Shown here: positions 8,559 to 18,044 of the stretch, one piece after another
How positions within the stretch are numbered: the stretch's first letter is position 1
How the letters are laid out: each line of letters starts with the position of its first letter
Origin: Thermopolyspora flexuosa
GTDB lineage: Bacteria; Actinomycetota; Actinomycetes; Streptosporangiales; Streptosporangiaceae
NCBI RefSeq assembly: GCF_006716785.1
Contig: NZ_VFPQ01000001.1
Span: forward strand, 1,426,001-1,490,000
DNA: 64,000 nucleotides
Reading direction: 5' to 3'
The notes under the pieces: generated by a model
The model's database searches: none
What the model was told of the DNA's origin: nothing
Seen by the model: the letters and a program-made list of their open reading frames with translations, nothing else
Made by a program: the position numbers and the translations under genes

Positions 8559-9188
8559 GTGAACCGCACCGACCGGCTGTACGCCCTCGCCGTGGAACTT
8601 TCCGCGAGCGCGCCGCGGTGCGTGCCGGCCCGGGCGCTCGCCGCGCGGCTCGGGGTGAGCGTGCGGACCGTGGAACGCGACGTGGCCCGGCTGCGGCGGC
8701 TCGGCCTGCCGGTCGAGCCGCGGCGGGGCGAGGGCTACCGGCTGGCGGAGGAGGCGGGCGCGGGCGGCGTGCTGCCGCCGGTCGTGCTCACCGCCGAGGA
8801 GGCCGCCGCGGTGGCCGCCGCGCTCCGCGACGTCGAGGAGGACGGCCTCGCCGCGCCCGCGCGCAGCGCGCTCCGCAAGATCGCCGCGGCGCTGTCGGTG
8901 CCGGAACGGGAGCCGGCCGGCCCGCCGCCGGTCGCCCGCACGGTCGAGCGCGCCCTCGCCCGCGGGCGCGCGCTGCGCATCGGGTACGCCGACCGCACCG
9001 GCGCGGTCACCTCGCGGGACGTGGAGCCGAGGATCCTGCTCGCCGGCCGGGGCTCGGTCCGCTACCTGGTCGCCTGGTGCCGGCTGCGCGACGACGTCCG
9101 CGTGTTCCGGCTCGACCGCATCGCCTCGGCCGTCGAGCTCGACGACGCCACCGCGGGCGGTGCGGCCGCGCAGGCATCCGGGCGGTGA
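8559..9188 (+). CDS. HTH-WYL domain transcriptional regulator
   Basis: 209 residues: N-terminal helix-turn-helix of the DeoR/HTH_11 type (ARALAARLGVSVRTVERDV, about residues 20-38), then a WYL-like ligand domain with RALRIGYADRTG, VEPRILLAGRGSVRYLVAW and RVFRLDRI near the C-terminus. Start taken at the GTG (VNRTDRLYAL); there is no ribosome site, so a leaderless message is likely. WYL regulators sense nucleic-acid-type ligands in several defence loci, but this one stands alone between the YgiB-like gene and aceE. Confidence 0.85.
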   Translation: MNRTDRLYALAVELSASAPRCVPARALAARLGVSVRTVERDVARLRRLGLPVEPRRGEGYRLAEEAGAGGVLPPVVLTAEEAAAVAAALRDVEEDGLAAPARSALRKIAAALSVPEREPAGPPPVARTVERALARGRALRIGYADRTGAVTSRDVEPRILLAGRGSVRYLVAWCRLRDDVRVFRLDRIASAVELDDATAGGAAAQASGR

Positions 9189-9240
9189 GGGCCGCCGGCG
9201 GGACGGCGGGCCGTACCCGGGGGACCGGACCGGACACGAC

Positions 9241-9270
9241 GGCGCCGCCGCGACGTCCCGCGGCGGCGCC
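9241..9270. terminator. Bidirectional terminator hairpin between WYL gene and aceE
   Basis: Perfect 12-bp stem GGCGCCGCCGCG / CGCGGCGGCGCC with a 6-nt loop, placed between two convergent genes (stops at 9188 and 9291). No T-run on either side, as is common for actinobacterial hairpin terminators. Confidence 0.65.
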
Positions 9271-9290
9271 GACTCAACGCGTGACCTCGG

Positions 9291-12047
9291 CTACACGCCC
9301 ATCGACTGGGTCTTGTTGCTCTCCGGGGTGGCCATGGAGCCGACCTCGGTGACCCCGTTCTTCAGGTGGTAGCGGGCGATCGCCTCGCGCAGCGTCTCCG
9401 GCCGCACCTCGCCCCGCTTGGCGAGCTGGGTGAGCACCGCGAGCGTGATCGAGGCGGCGTCCACGTGGAAGTGGCGGCGCAGCGCCGGCCGGGTGTCGGA
9501 GAGGCCGAACCCGTCGGTGCCGAGCGAGGTCCAGTCGCCGGGCACCCACGGGGCGATCTGGTCCGGCACCGCCCGGAGGTAGTCGCTCACCCCGAGGAAC
9601 GGCCCGGACGCCTGCGACAGCACCTTGGTCACGTACGGCACGCGCTGCTCGGCCTCCGGGTTGAGCAGGTTGTGCTCGTCCGCGGCGAGCGCGTCGCGGC
9701 GCAGCTCCGACCAGGACGTCGCCGACCACACGTCGGCCTCCACGCCCCACTCCTCGGCGAGCAGCCGCTGCGCCTCCAGCGCCCAGCGCATCGCCACGCC
9801 CGAGGCGAGGATGTTCGCCCGCGGCCGCCCCTTCCGCTCGGCCGGGGCGTACAGGTAGAGGCCCTTGAGCAGGCCCTCGACGTCGAGGTTCTCCGGCTCG
9901 GCCGGCTGCGGGTACGGCTCGTTGTAGACCGTGAGGTAGTAGAAGATGTCCTCCGGCTTCTCGCCGTACATGCGGCGCAGGCCGTCCTTGATGATGTGCG
10001 CGATCTCGTACGCCCACGCCGGGTCGTACACGACCGCCGCCGGGTTGGCCGAGGCGAGCAGTGGCGACTGGCCGTCCTCGTGCTGCAGGCCCTCACCGTT
10101 GAGCGTGGTACGGCCGGCCGTGGCGCCGAGCATGAAGCCGCGGCCGAGCTGGTCGGCGAGCTGCCAGATCTGGTCGCCGGTGCGCTGGAACCCGAACATC
10201 GAGTAGAAGATGTACACCGGGATCATGTGCTCGCCGTGCGTGGCGTAGCTGGTGCCCGCGGCGATCATGGAGGCCATCGAGCCGGCCTCGCTGATGCCCT
10301 CGTGCAGGATCTGGCCGTCGACGGCCTCCTTGTACGAGAGCAGCAGGTCGCGGTCGACCGGGTCGTAGGTCTGGCCCACCGGCGAGTAGATCTTCGCGGT
10401 GGGGAACATCGCGTCCATGCCGAACGTGCGCGCCTCGTCCGGGATGATCGGCACGAACCGGAAGCCGATCTCCTTGTCCCGCATGAGGTCCTTGAGCAGG
10501 CGCACGAACGCCATGGTGGTGGCGACGTTCTGCTTGCCGGAGCCCTTGCGCAGGCCCTTGTAGACCTCGTCGCCGGGGAGCTTGAGCGGCTTGGCGCGTA
10601 CCACCCGCTTGGGCAGGAAGCCGCCGAGCGCCGCCCGGCGCTCCTTCATGTACTGGATCTCCTCGCTGTTCTCGCCCGGGTGGTAGTAGGGCGGCAGGTC
10701 CTCCTCGAGGGCCTTGTCGGGGATCGGCAGGTACAGCCGGTCGCGGAACTCCTTGAGCTCGGCCTTGGTGAGCTTCTTCATCTGGTGGGTGGCGTTCCGC
10801 GCCTCGAAGTCCTTGCCGAGGGTCCACCCCTTGATCGTCTGCGCGAGGATGACGGTCGGCTGGCCGACGTGCTCGCGGGCCGCCTTGAACGCGGCGTACA
10901 CCTTGCGGTAGTCGTGGCCGCCGCGGGACAGCTTGCGGATCTCCTCGTCGGACAGGTGCTCGACGAGCTTGCGCAGCCGCGGGTCGTCGCCGAAGAAGTG
11001 CTCGCGGATGTACGCCCCGGACTCCACGGCGTAGGTCTGGAACTGGCCGTCCGGCGTGGTGTTCATCTTGTTGACGAGCACGCCGTCGACGTCGGCGGCG
11101 AGCAGCGGGTCCCACTCGCGGCCCCAGATCACCTTGATGACGTTCCAGCCCGCGCCACGGAAGAACGCCTCCAGTTCCTGGATGATCTTCCCGTTGCCGC
11201 GTACCGGGCCGTCCAGCCGCTGCAGGTTGCAGTTGATGACGAAGGTGAGGTTGTCGAGCTCCTCGCGGGCGGCGAGGCCGATGGCGCCGAGCGACTCCGG
11301 CTCGTCCATCTCGCCGTCGCCGAGGAAGCACCACACGTGCGACCGCGAGGTGTCCTTGATCTTGCGGTTGAGCAGGTAGCGGTTGAACCGCGCCTGGTAG
11401 ATCGCGGCGATCGGGCCGAGGCCCATGGAGACGGTCGGGAACTCCCAGAAGTCCGGCATGAGCCGGGGGTGCGGGTAGGACGGCAGGCCCCGCACGCCCT
11501 TGGACAGTTCCTGGCGGAAGGCGTCGAGCTGGGCCTCGGTGAGCCGGCCCTCCAGGTACGCCCGGGCGTAGATGCCGGGGGAGGCGTGGCCCTGGATGAA
11601 CACCTGGTCGCCGGACTCGCCGTGGTCCTTGCCGCGGAAGAAGTGGTTGAAGCCGACCTCGTACAGCGACGCCGCGGACGCGTAGGTGGCGATGTGACCG
11701 CCCACGTTCGTGCGCGCGTTGGCTCGGGTGACCATGACCGCGGCGTTCCAGCGGATGTAGGCCCGGATCCGGCGCTCGATGTACTCGTCACCGGGGAACC
11801 AGGGCTCGCGCTCCGGCGGAATGGTGTTGATGTAGTCGGTGCTGCGCAGACCGGGCACGCCGACCTGGTGCTCTCTCGCGCGCTCCAGCAGCCGCAGCAT
11901 CAGGTAGCGGGCACGAGCCCGACCCTCCGTCTTGACGACGGAGTCGAGCGACTCAAGCCACTCTTGGGTCTCGCTCGGATCGACATCAGGAAGCTGGCTC
12001 GGTAGGCCGTCACTGATGATCGAGAAACGCTGGCGTCCGGAAGTCAC
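9291..12047 (-). CDS. aceE: Pyruvate dehydrogenase E1 component, homodimeric type (AceE)
   Basis: Thiamine-diphosphate enzyme that decarboxylates pyruvate and acetylates the lipoyl domain of E2. 918 residues, close to E. coli AceE. The ThDP/Mg motif runs from [10 protein letters not shown] to [11 protein letters not shown]; other family blocks are [10 protein letters not shown] near residue 117, [15 protein letters not shown], and the transketolase-like centre [19 protein letters not shown]. The GTG start has GGAAGG about 10 nt upstream, and a TAGGCT -10 box lies at about 12077-12082. Monocistronic: no E2 or E3 gene adjoins it, the usual arrangement in actinobacteria, where E2 is encoded elsewhere. 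Confidence 0.97.
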   Translation of the reverse strand: MTSGRQRFSIISDGLPSQLPDVDPSETQEWLESLDSVVKTEGRARARYLMLRLLERAREHQVGVPGLRSTDYINTIPPEREPWFPGDEYIERRIRAYIRWNAAVMVTRANARTNVGGHIATYASAASLYEVGFNHFFRGKDHGESGDQVFIQGHASPGIYARAYLEGRLTEAQLDAFRQELSKGVRGLPSYPHPRLMPDFWEFPTVSMGLGPIAAIYQARFNRYLLNRKIKDTSRSHVWCFLGDGEMDEPESLGAIGLAAREELDNLTFVINCNLQRLDGPVRGNGKIIQELEAFFRGAGWNVIKVIWGREWDPLLAADVDGVLVNKMNTTPDGQFQTYAVESGAYIREHFFGDDPRLRKLVEHLSDEEIRKLSRGGHDYRKVYAAFKAAREHVGQPTVILAQTIKGWTLGKDFEARNATHQMKKLTKAELKEFRDRLYLPIPDKALEEDLPPYYHPGENSEEIQYMKERRAALGGFLPKRVVRAKPLKLPGDEVYKGLRKGSGKQNVATTMAFVRLLKDLMRDKEIGFRFVPIIPDEARTFGMDAMFPTAKIYSPVGQTYDPVDRDLLLSYKEAVDGQILHEGISEAGSMASMIAAGTSYATHGEHMIPVYIFYSMFGFQRTGDQIWQLADQLGRGFMLGATAGRTTLNGEGLQHEDGQSPLLASANPAAVVYDPAWAYEIAHIIKDGLRRMYGEKPEDIFYYLTVYNEPYPQPAEPENLDVEGLLKGLYLYAPAERKGRPRANILASGVAMRWALEAQRLLAEEWGVEADVWSATSWSELRRDALAADEHNLLNPEAEQRVPYVTKVLSQASGPFLGVSDYLRAVPDQIAPWVPGDWTSLGTDGFGLSDTRPALRRHFHVDAASITLAVLTQLAKRGEVRPETLREAIARYHLKNGVTEVGSMATPESNKTQSMGV

Positions 12048-12456
12048 TGGGTCTCGCCTTCCGCGGATGGACTTGTAGCCTATTTGTGGTCGTCTTGGTC
12101 GTTACTCATCCTGGCTGACGTACCCCGAAAGCGCACCTCTACTGTCGGGTAACCAGAATGTCCCCGCTGCCCGTGAGCAGGGGTTTGGCCTAGACCACCG
12201 ATGGTAGGACGATTTCACATTACCGCTTCGCGGTCTGTTGCGCTCCCTCCGGTTCCGTGGTCGTGCCGGTGCGTAAAGTAAACGGAACGCGCATGGCCGG
12301 ACCGTCGGGCGGTGCGGCCGGGGGAGCCCGCGTAACGTTTCGGTCTAGTTGCCGCTTCCTGGCGTCGTCACATGGGACACCCCCCTTTTCGGCGGGCACG
12401 AGCCGTACGAATGTGGAAGGCAACGGTAGGCACCCGAGCACTCGAGGGAGGGTCGC
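12048..12456. other. Divergent intergenic region aceE / DUF1918
   Basis: 409 nt without a credible gene. It holds the aceE promoter on the minus strand (-10-like TAGGCT at 12077-12082) and the DUF1918 promoter and its strong GGGAGGG ribosome site at the other end. An imperfect hairpin CCCCGCTGC/GCAGGGG near 12163-12183 is the only dyad I noticed. Short readings across the region show no family resemblance. Confidence 0.5.
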
Positions 12457-12651
12457 ATGCTGGCCGCTGTGGGGGATCGTCTCCTGGTACGCGGCAACGC
12501 AGTCGGCAGTCCGGACCGCCAGGGCGAGATCATCGAGGTCCGGGGGTCCGACGGCGGCCCGCCGTACCTGGTGCGGTTCGACGACGGGCACACGGGCCTG
12601 GTGTTCCCCGGCCCCGACGCCGTCGTCATCCCAGCTCAGCGTCAGGGCTGA
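12457..12651 (+). CDS. DUF1918 domain protein
   Basis: 64-residue small beta-rich protein typical of actinobacteria: VGDRLLVRG, RQGEIIEVRG, GPPYLVRFDDGHTGLVFPG. The fold resembles SH3-like barrels; function is unknown, and similar proteins occur as stand-alone genes near metabolic or stress genes. GGGAGGG 4 nt upstream of the ATG supports the start. Followed closely by the YjbQ gene, which seems to have its own promoter. Confidence 0.88.
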   Translation: MLAAVGDRLLVRGNAVGSPDRQGEIIEVRGSDGGPPYLVRFDDGHTGLVFPGPDAVVIPAQRQG

Positions 12652-12669
12652 GACCCTAAGATCGGGCAC

Positions 12670-13077
12670 GTGAGATCTACGACAATCACGGTGACGACCG
12701 GGTCACGGGAGCGGGTGTACGACATCACCCCGCAGTGCCGGGACTTCGTCCGCTCCTGTGGCGGCGACGGGCTGCTGCACGTGTTCGTGCCGCACGCCAC
12801 CGCCGGCGTCGCGCTGATCGAGCTCGGGGCGGGGAGCGACGACGACCTGCTCTCCGCCCTGGGCGAACTTCTGCCCGCCGACGACCGGTGGCGGCACGCC
12901 CACGGATCGCCGGGTCACGGGCGCTCGCACGTGATGCCGGCGTTCATCCCGCCGTACGCCACCATCCCCGTGCTCGACGGACGTCTCGCCCTGGGGACGT
13001 GGCAGTCGATCGCGATCGTCGATCTCAACGTGGACAACCCGGAACGTAGTGTTCGTCTGTCGTTTTTGTCGGATTAG
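12670..13077 (+). CDS. YjbQ/UPF0047 family protein (secondary thiamine-phosphate synthase enzyme)
   Basis: 135 residues, the family length. Contains HATAGVALIELGAG, the central HGSPGHGRSHVMPAF with conserved His residues, and GTWQSIAIVDLNVD near the end. The family shows weak thiamine-phosphate synthase activity in E. coli YjbQ; the physiological role is not settled. GTG start, apparently leaderless: a TAAGAT -10 box at about 12657-12662 lies only 7 nt upstream. Confidence 0.88.
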   Translation: MRSTTITVTTGSRERVYDITPQCRDFVRSCGGDGLLHVFVPHATAGVALIELGAGSDDDLLSALGELLPADDRWRHAHGSPGHGRSHVMPAFIPPYATIPVLDGRLALGTWQSIAIVDLNVDNPERSVRLSFLSD

Positions 13078-13235
13078 GAAATAACGGTGCGGGTCACCGC
13101 TCGTGGCGACCGTTGACGACGATGGGTCACAGCGTGTGGACTGTGCCGAGCGGCTCCGAAGGGGAGACGAAGCGAACCCGGAGGGCGTCGCGCATGACCG
13201 CAACGGGCGGGGCCACTCAAGCAGGAGGGATAAAC

Positions 13236-13664
13236 GTGAGCGCGACCGCGGGTCAGGCGCAGGGCGAACGCGGCCTGGCCGAACGGCTCGGCCTCAAGCC
13301 GGGCCAGGTGGTGCAGGAGATCGGCTGGGACGAGGACGCCGACGAGGACCTGCGTGCCTCGATCGAGGAGCTGACCGGCAACGAACTGGTGGACGAGGAC
13401 TACGACGACGTCGTCGACGTCGTGCTGCTGTGGTGGCGGGACGGCGACGGCGACCTGTTCAACGCCCTGACCGAGGCGAAGACCTCGCTCGCCGACGGCG
13501 GCCAGATCTGGCTGCTGACGCCGAAGGCGGGCCGGGAGGGGCACGTCGAGCCCAGCGACATCGGTGAGGACGCCGCCACCGCCGGTCTGTCCCAGACCAG
13601 CAGTATCAGCGCGGCGCGGGACTGGTCCGGCACCCGGCTCGTCGCGCCGAGAGCGCGCCGCTAG
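13236..13664 (+). CDS. DUF3052 family protein
   Basis: 142-residue acidic protein conserved next to aceE and a peroxiredoxin gene in actinobacteria, as here. Recognisable core: LGLKPGQVVQEIGWDED, VDVVLLWWRDGDGDL, SLADGGQIWLLTPKAGR and the C-terminal SQTSSISAARDWSGTRLV. Function unknown. The GTG at 13236 is chosen over in-frame upstream ATGs (13113, 13194) because AGGAGG lies exactly 7 nt before it. A perfect hairpin 44 nt after the stop probably ends the transcript. Confidence 0.9.
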   Translation: MSATAGQAQGERGLAERLGLKPGQVVQEIGWDEDADEDLRASIEELTGNELVDEDYDDVVDVVLLWWRDGDGDLFNALTEAKTSLADGGQIWLLTPKAGREGHVEPSDIGEDAATAGLSQTSSISAARDWSGTRLVAPRARR

Positions 13665-13707
13665 GCGATCGACACGCCGCCGGGCGCAGGTCCGGCGAAC
13701 GCTGCCC

Positions 13708-13739
13708 CTGCCGTACGGTCCGCCGAGGCCGTACGGCAG
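13708..13739 (+). terminator. Hairpin terminator after DUF3052 gene
   Basis: Perfect 11-bp inverted repeat CTGCCGTACGG / CCGTACGGCAG around a 10-nt loop, between the DUF3052 stop and the AhpE start; no T-run. It could also be the site of a regulator of the downstream gene. Confidence 0.5.
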
Positions 13740-13808
13740 GATGGTGTATGTCCAAGTCCCATACGCACGGCGATGCCGCGGCGCGCCCGCGGCGGAAATG
13801 GACCCGAC

Positions 13809-14267
13809 ATGGCGGTCGACGTCGGTGATGTGGCCCCGGACTTCACCCTCCGGGATCAGCACGGCACGCCCGTCAGGCTCTCCGACCACCGCGGCAGGAA
13901 GGTCGTGCTGATCTTCTACCCGCTCGCGTTCAGCGGGGTGTGCCACGGGGAGCTCAACGCGATCCGGGACGAGTTCCTGCCCGCGGTCGCCGACGACGTG
14001 CAGGTGCTCGCCGTCTCGGTGGACTCGATGTTCGCCCAGCGGGCCTGGGCGGACCGCGAGGGGTACCGTTTCCCCCTGCTGTCCGACTTCTGGCCGCACG
14101 GCGAGGTGGCGCGCGCCTACGGCGTGTTCGACGAGGAGAAGGGCGTCGCCACCCGGGGAACCTTCATCATCGACGGCGAGGGCGTGGTGCGCTGGAAGGT
14201 GGTCAACCCCCTCTCCGCCGCCCGCGACATCGCCGCCTACCACAAGGCGCTCGCCGAGATCTCCTGA
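13809..14267 (+). CDS. ahpE: 1-Cys-type peroxiredoxin, AhpE-like
   Basis: 152-residue thiol peroxidase that reduces peroxides and peroxynitrite. The active site reads [13 protein letters not shown] with peroxidatic C45, the same position as in mycobacterial AhpE; no second conserved cysteine is present, so it relies on an external thiol such as mycothiol/mycoredoxin (inferred from the family). [16 protein letters not shown] is the typical C-terminal block. ATG at 13809 gives [14 protein letters not shown]; a longer reading from 13773 is possible but adds a basic, unconserved stretch. Confidence 0.92.
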   Translation: MAVDVGDVAPDFTLRDQHGTPVRLSDHRGRKVVLIFYPLAFSGVCHGELNAIRDEFLPAVADDVQVLAVSVDSMFAQRAWADREGYRFPLLSDFWPHGEVARAYGVFDEEKGVATRGTFIIDGEGVVRWKVVNPLSAARDIAAYHKALAEIS

Positions 14268-14306
14268 CACCCGCCCGTACCCCGGGCCGAGCCGTTGGAG
14301 GCCAAC

Positions 14307-14639
14307 ATGCCCTGCTTCCGCTGCGGGGCGCGGCAGACCGACCCCGTCCGCGGCGCGAGCCCCTGGAAGCGCGGCGTCCGCCACGAGACCCAGGTGCTCA
14401 TCTGTCCCGACTGCCAGCGATCCGGCGACCTCGACCTCGACACCTGCCACAGCTGCGGCTCCACCTCCCTCATCTGCCGCCTCGGCGAGGTTGAGTGCCG
14501 CTCCTGCGGCGCCGTACGGCTCGCCACCGGCCGCCACGGCACCTGCTCGGCCCCACCGCGGCCCACCGGCGCCCCCGGCCTCTCCGAGGAGGTCGCCGCC
14601 GCCCTCGACCGCGTCCTCGGCCGCACCCCCCGCCGCTGA
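14307..14639 (+). CDS. Zinc-ribbon protein with three CxxC-type pairs
   Basis: 110 residues with CFRC, CPDC, CHSC and CRSC pairs (about residues 3-6, 37-40, 50-53 and 68-71), enough for two zinc ribbons, then a Pro-rich linker and a short helix (LSEEVAAALDRVL). A DNA-, RNA- or protein-binding adaptor is plausible; no enzymatic motif is visible. ATG at 14307 has GGAGG 5 nt upstream. It stands 39 nt after the peroxiredoxin gene and may be co-transcribed. Followed by the tRNA-Val gene. Confidence 0.7.
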   Translation: MPCFRCGARQTDPVRGASPWKRGVRHETQVLICPDCQRSGDLDLDTCHSCGSTSLICRLGEVECRSCGAVRLATGRHGTCSAPPRPTGAPGLSEEVAAALDRVLGRTPRR

Positions 14640-14767
14640 CGGCCCGGCCCCCGGATTCCGCCCCGCCCGTAATCCCCGGCCGCGCCCGACCACTTGGCCG
14701 CGGTACGCCTGTCGATGTGCCGAACACCCCCGCAGTGCCGTAAGGTGTTGTCGTCCCGTGTTCACCC

Positions 14768-14842
14768 GGGCGGTTAGCTCAGCGGTAGAGCACTCGCCTT
14801 ACAAGCGAGGGGTCACTGGTTCGAACCCGGTACCGCCCACCA
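14768..14842 (+). tRNA. tRNA-Val(TAC), CCA encoded
   Basis: Acceptor GGGCGGT (14768-14774) pairs with ACCGCCC (14832-14838), followed by ACCA. D-arm GCTC...GAGC, anticodon stem CTCGC/GCGAG with loop CTTACAA giving anticodon TAC, and T-loop TTCGAAC are all present. TAAGGT at 14741-14746 is a likely -10 box. Tyrosine recombinases commonly target tRNA 3' ends; here an integrase remnant and a degenerate copy of the 3' end lie downstream. Confidence 0.95.
14811..14841 (+). repeat. Putative attL: 3' end of tRNA-Val
   Basis: GGTCACTGG through CCGCCCACC at the tRNA 3' end matches 19349-19378 in the same orientation, with four substitutions and one deleted base over about 31 nt. Interpreted as the intact member of an attL/attR pair flanking an old integrated element. 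Confidence 0.45.
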
Positions 14843-14848
14843 GCCCAA

Positions 14849-14880
14849 ACGCCCCGGATTCGATCATGAAGCCGGGGCGT
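14849..14880 (+). terminator. Hairpin terminator of tRNA-Val
   Basis: Perfect 9-bp stem ACGCCCCGG / CCGGGGCGT with a 14-nt loop begins 6 nt after the tRNA CCA end. Confidence 0.6.
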
Positions 14881-14886
14881 GAGTGG

Positions 14887-15150
14887 CTAACCGAGTGTCC
14901 AAGCCTCGGCGGCCGATCCTCGGCCTGGGGCGCTCTGCATGACCACGGTAGGCACGTTGCGCGGCGAGGCCGTGGCTGTCTCGTCGAGGACGGCGCGAGC
15001 CGGCACATAGGTGAAGGCCTTGGGGGCGACCTGTGCGCCCTCTCGGGAACTTCAAAGAGATCAAGACGTTGCGCTTCACCTTGTCCCGGCGCATCGCGCT
15101 CTTGACCGCAGGATCTGAGATCCCATGGATCGGCTTGAGCGCCTTCGCCT
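14887..15150 (-). pseudogene. Tyrosine recombinase (integrase) remnant, frameshifted
   Basis: Reading the minus strand gives, in one frame, DPAVKSAMRRDKVKRNV followed by RGRTGRP, and in a shifted frame KAFTYVPARAVLDETATAS. Together these resemble the linker between core-binding and catalytic domains of actinobacterial phage-type integrases (pattern AIRxAxxxxLVRRNV...GRxGRPSKSLTxxQAxAVL). No catalytic domain or intact frame is left. Its place just inside the tRNA-Val gene is where an element integrase would sit. The match is by eye. Confidence 0.5.
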
Positions 15151-15203
15151 TTGCGGTTCATCTCGGTTGGTGCGTTCAGCGTGCTTCGCTTGCGATGCCT
15201 AGC

Positions 15204-16235
15204 TCACCTGCGAGCGGCGCGTCCTGCCCTGCCCGAGTCGGTCGCGAGGCGGCTTTGTGCGGGTGACGCGGCCTCGGGCCGGGCGTCGCCTCGGCGGTTG
15301 CGGCTTACCTCGGTGAGTACGGCGAGCATGGCCGTCACCGCAGGGAGGCGGAAGGGTGGGGACGGGGTGGCGGCGTAGAGGCGGCGGCGGGGGAGTGACG
15401 GGGTGGTGGGGCGCAGCACGATGCCGGGGTGGGCGCTGTCCTGGGCCAGGGTGGGGACGAGCATGATGCCGGAGCCGCCGGCGACCAGGGCCTGCTTGCC
15501 GTTCCAGTCCTCGCAGAAGAATCCGATGCGCGGTGGGCCGCCCAGGGCGTTCGCCAGTTGGGGGATCGGGCCGAGGCAGTCGGGGTGGCCGCCTTCGATC
15601 CAGGTTTCCTCGCGCAGGTCGCTGAGCCGTACCCGGCGGTGGCGGGCGAGCGGGTGGTCGGCGGGCAGGGCCACGTGGAACTCCTCGTCGAGAAGCGGGA
15701 CGAGGTCGAGTCCGTCGAGCTCCGAGGGGTCGAGCGGCTCGGGGGAGATCGCGGTCCTGGCGGCCTCCAGGTCGGCGTACAGGCTCCAGGCGGTGATCAG
15801 CGCCAGGTCGACGCGGTCGTCGCGGAGCGCGGCGAGGGGGCCTGCGGGGCCGGGCTGTACGAGGGTCACGCCGACGCCGGGGTGGGCGCGGCTGAAGCGG
15901 TGGATCACCTCGGGCATGAAGGACGTGTTCGCGCTGGAATAGGCGGACATGCGCAGGTGGCCGGACTCCAGGCTGGTGAACGTGCCGAGCCGGGCCTCCA
16001 GCGCGCGCAGCCGGGCGAGGATGTCCCGCGCCTGCTCGACGGCGATCCTGCCCGCCGCGGTGGGCCGGACCCCGCGGGGGACCCGCCGGAACAGGCTCAC
16101 GCCGAGACGGCGCTCCAGGCCGCCGATCTGCCGCGACACGGCCGGTTGGGTCAGGGACAGCGCCTCGGCCGCCGCCGAGAACGAGCCACGCTCCGCAACC
16201 TCGACCATCACCCGAAGCGTCCACGGATCAAGCAT
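15204..16235 (-). CDS. LysR family transcriptional regulator
   Basis: 343 residues: N-terminal winged helix (MLDPWTLRVMVEVAERGSF, then AEALSLTQPAVSRQI, residues 1-60), then a type 2 periplasmic-binding-fold effector domain (AYSSANTSFMPEVIHRF..., about residues 90-300). The last 30 residues are a polar Arg/Ala-rich tail, longer than usual, perhaps through read-through into decayed sequence. Divergent from the saccharopine-dehydrogenase-like gene across 273 nt, the classic arrangement for a LysR regulator and its target. ATG at 16235 matches the conserved N-terminus. Confidence 0.9.
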   Translation of the reverse strand: MLDPWTLRVMVEVAERGSFSAAAEALSLTQPAVSRQIGGLERRLGVSLFRRVPRGVRPTAAGRIAVEQARDILARLRALEARLGTFTSLESGHLRMSAYSSANTSFMPEVIHRFSRAHPGVGVTLVQPGPAGPLAALRDDRVDLALITAWSLYADLEAARTAISPEPLDPSELDGLDLVPLLDEEFHVALPADHPLARHRRVRLSDLREETWIEGGHPDCLGPIPQLANALGGPPRIGFFCEDWNGKQALVAGGSGIMLVPTLAQDSAHPGIVLRPTTPSLPRRRLYAATPSPPFRLPAVTAMLAVLTEVSRNRRGDARPEAASPAQSRLATDSGRAGRAARR

Positions 16236-16508
16236 GCATCGAGCGTATGGCGGGCCGAGGAAACCGGGACTCGAGCGCATGTGTCCCAGGTGCCGGGCCG
16301 GCCGGCCGCCATATCGCGCCTTCCCGCATCTGCCGTGGAAAAGGGTGCCGAGCGAGCCTCCTCCCATGCCTGCGATGCATGGGTCGCATAAGAAATCCGC
16401 AGTTGTGTTCGCGTTCGCCTGCTGCGGATGCTGAGGGAACGGGCGGCGGGGCCGGCGCCCGGTCGGACACTCGCGGCCCCGGCGTATCGCGAAGGAAGGC
16501 GAACACGG

Positions 16509-17621
16509 ATGGGGAGGAACGAGGACCGGCCCGGCGCCCCGATCGTGATCGTGGGCGCCTACGGTGCGGTCGGCCGGGTGGCGGCGCACACGCTCACCTC
16601 GTGGTACCCGGAACGAGTGATCGTGGCCGGACGCGACCCGGCGCGGGCACGGGAGATGGTGCTCTCCGGCGGCGCGGCGCGGGCGATCCGCGTCGACGTC
16701 ACCGACCCCGGCGACATCGCCCGCATGCTGGACGAACGCCCGGCCGTCGTGGTCATGTGCGTCGAACGCGGCAACGCGGCCGTGGCCCGCGCGTGCCTCG
16801 AACGCGGCGTGCACCATGTCGACATCAGCGCGACCGCCGCCATCCTGAACGAGATCGCCGAGCTGGACTCGCTCGCGGTACGGCACGCCGCCACCGCCCT
16901 GCTCAGCGTGGGCGTCGCCCCAGGGCTCAGCAACGTGCTCGCCCGCCACTGCGTCGAGGCGCTGCCGTCGGCCCGGAGCGTCGACATCGACCTGCTGCTC
17001 GGCATGGGCGGTGCGCACGGCGACGACTCGGTGCGGTGGGTCGTCGCGAACCTCGCCGCCGGAAACGCTCCGGGCCGCGCCGACCGGATCCGCGTACGGC
17101 TGCGCGGCTTCGGCGTGCGGACCGTGCACCCGTTCCCGTTCTCCGACCAGTACACGATCCGCGACAAACTGGGTCTGCCGGCCACGACGCGGATGTGCTT
17201 CGACTCGGCCGCGGCGACGTCCCTGCTGTTCGCCCTCCGCTCGGCCCGGTTCTTCGAGGCGGCCCGGCGGCTGCGCGCCGAACGCCTGATCACCTCGCTG
17301 TTCTCGCGCCTGCACTTCGGCTCCCGCCGCTTCGTCGTACAGGCCCGCGCCGCCGACGCGCACGGCGCGGCGGTGTCGAGCACGGTAACCGGCCTCGGTA
17401 CGGCCCGTGCGACCGGCGTCGTAACGGCGCTGGCCGTACGACGCCTGCTCACCGGCGATGCCGCGCCCGGCGTCCGTCACCTTGACGAACTCGTCCCCGT
17501 AGGCCAATTCATTGACGAACTGCACGAATACGGCATGACCGTGCACCACGACCCGCCGCCGCAGGATGACCGGTTCGGCCCTCGAATCACCACCCCCGAC
17601 GACCCGGCGAACCGCCCCTGA
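16509..17621 (+). CDS. Saccharopine dehydrogenase-like NAD(P)-binding protein
   Basis: 370 residues. N-terminal Rossmann fold with IVIVGAYGAVGRVAAHTL (GxxGxxG, about residues 14-31), VIVAGRDPARA, and VDISATAAILNEI in the pattern of saccharopine dehydrogenase and trans-acting enoyl reductases. Substrate unknown; it is a reductase or dehydrogenase of an amino-acid or lipid-type substrate. The ATG at 16509 is preceded by GGAAGG about 11 nt upstream. Probably controlled by the divergent LysR gene. It lies within the region bounded by the putative att repeats, but its GC-rich codon use looks native. Confidence 0.8.
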   Translation: MGRNEDRPGAPIVIVGAYGAVGRVAAHTLTSWYPERVIVAGRDPARAREMVLSGGAARAIRVDVTDPGDIARMLDERPAVVVMCVERGNAAVARACLERGVHHVDISATAAILNEIAELDSLAVRHAATALLSVGVAPGLSNVLARHCVEALPSARSVDIDLLLGMGGAHGDDSVRWVVANLAAGNAPGRADRIRVRLRGFGVRTVHPFPFSDQYTIRDKLGLPATTRMCFDSAAATSLLFALRSARFFEAARRLRAERLITSLFSRLHFGSRRFVVQARAADAHGAAVSSTVTGLGTARATGVVTALAVRRLLTGDAAPGVRHLDELVPVGQFIDELHEYGMTVHHDPPPQDDRFGPRITTPDDPANRP

Positions 17622-18044
17622 ATGAAGCCGTCACGTCCGTCGGCCGCGTTGTCCCCTGCGCATCCGCTGCCCTAAGCGCTGTCCGGACCGCAGGATCTTC
17701 CGCGCTCTCGAACACCCACCCTCCGAAGTGAATGCCGCCTGACGAACCTTGAAGCGTCACGCGATGGCCGTTCCTGTGGCCGGCGGCGCGCCTGTCACCT
17801 GGTCGAACTTCTGCACCACCTCCGTGGGCGCGGCTTCAAGCGGAGAACCGAATGTGAGGGTGATTCCGAAGGCCGGGCGGGCGGGACGACGGCCCACCGA
17901 GCAGTTGGTCGCCGTCTGTTCTAAAACGTACTCGGGTGGGCCAAAATTGGGAGAGCCGGTCCGCAAGGAGCGATTGCTCGGCTCCCCGGCGGGAGGGCGA
18001 AGCCTTAATAGCGTGCGCGCCTGGATGCGGGAAAGGAGGGAGGG
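17622..18044. other. Intergenic stretch before the orphan two-gene cassette
   Basis: 423 nt with no gene I can support. GC is visibly lower towards 17930-18040 (for example TTCTAAAACGTACTC and CCAAAATTGGGAG). It leads into the strong AAAGGAGGGA ribosome site of the next gene, so the cassette promoter must lie here. A minus-strand reading of 69 codons at 17757-17966 has no recognisable family. Confidence 0.4.

Noticed and set aside
13078-13235. Possible riboswitch in the DUF3052 leader
   Set aside because: About 158 nt with some dyads, but I could not match any known riboswitch core.
14799-15161. Minus-strand reading ending in VGGTGFEPVTPRL
   Set aside because: The C-terminal part is the antisense translation of the tRNA-Val gene, a well-known annotation artefact; the upstream part is better explained as frameshifted integrase debris.
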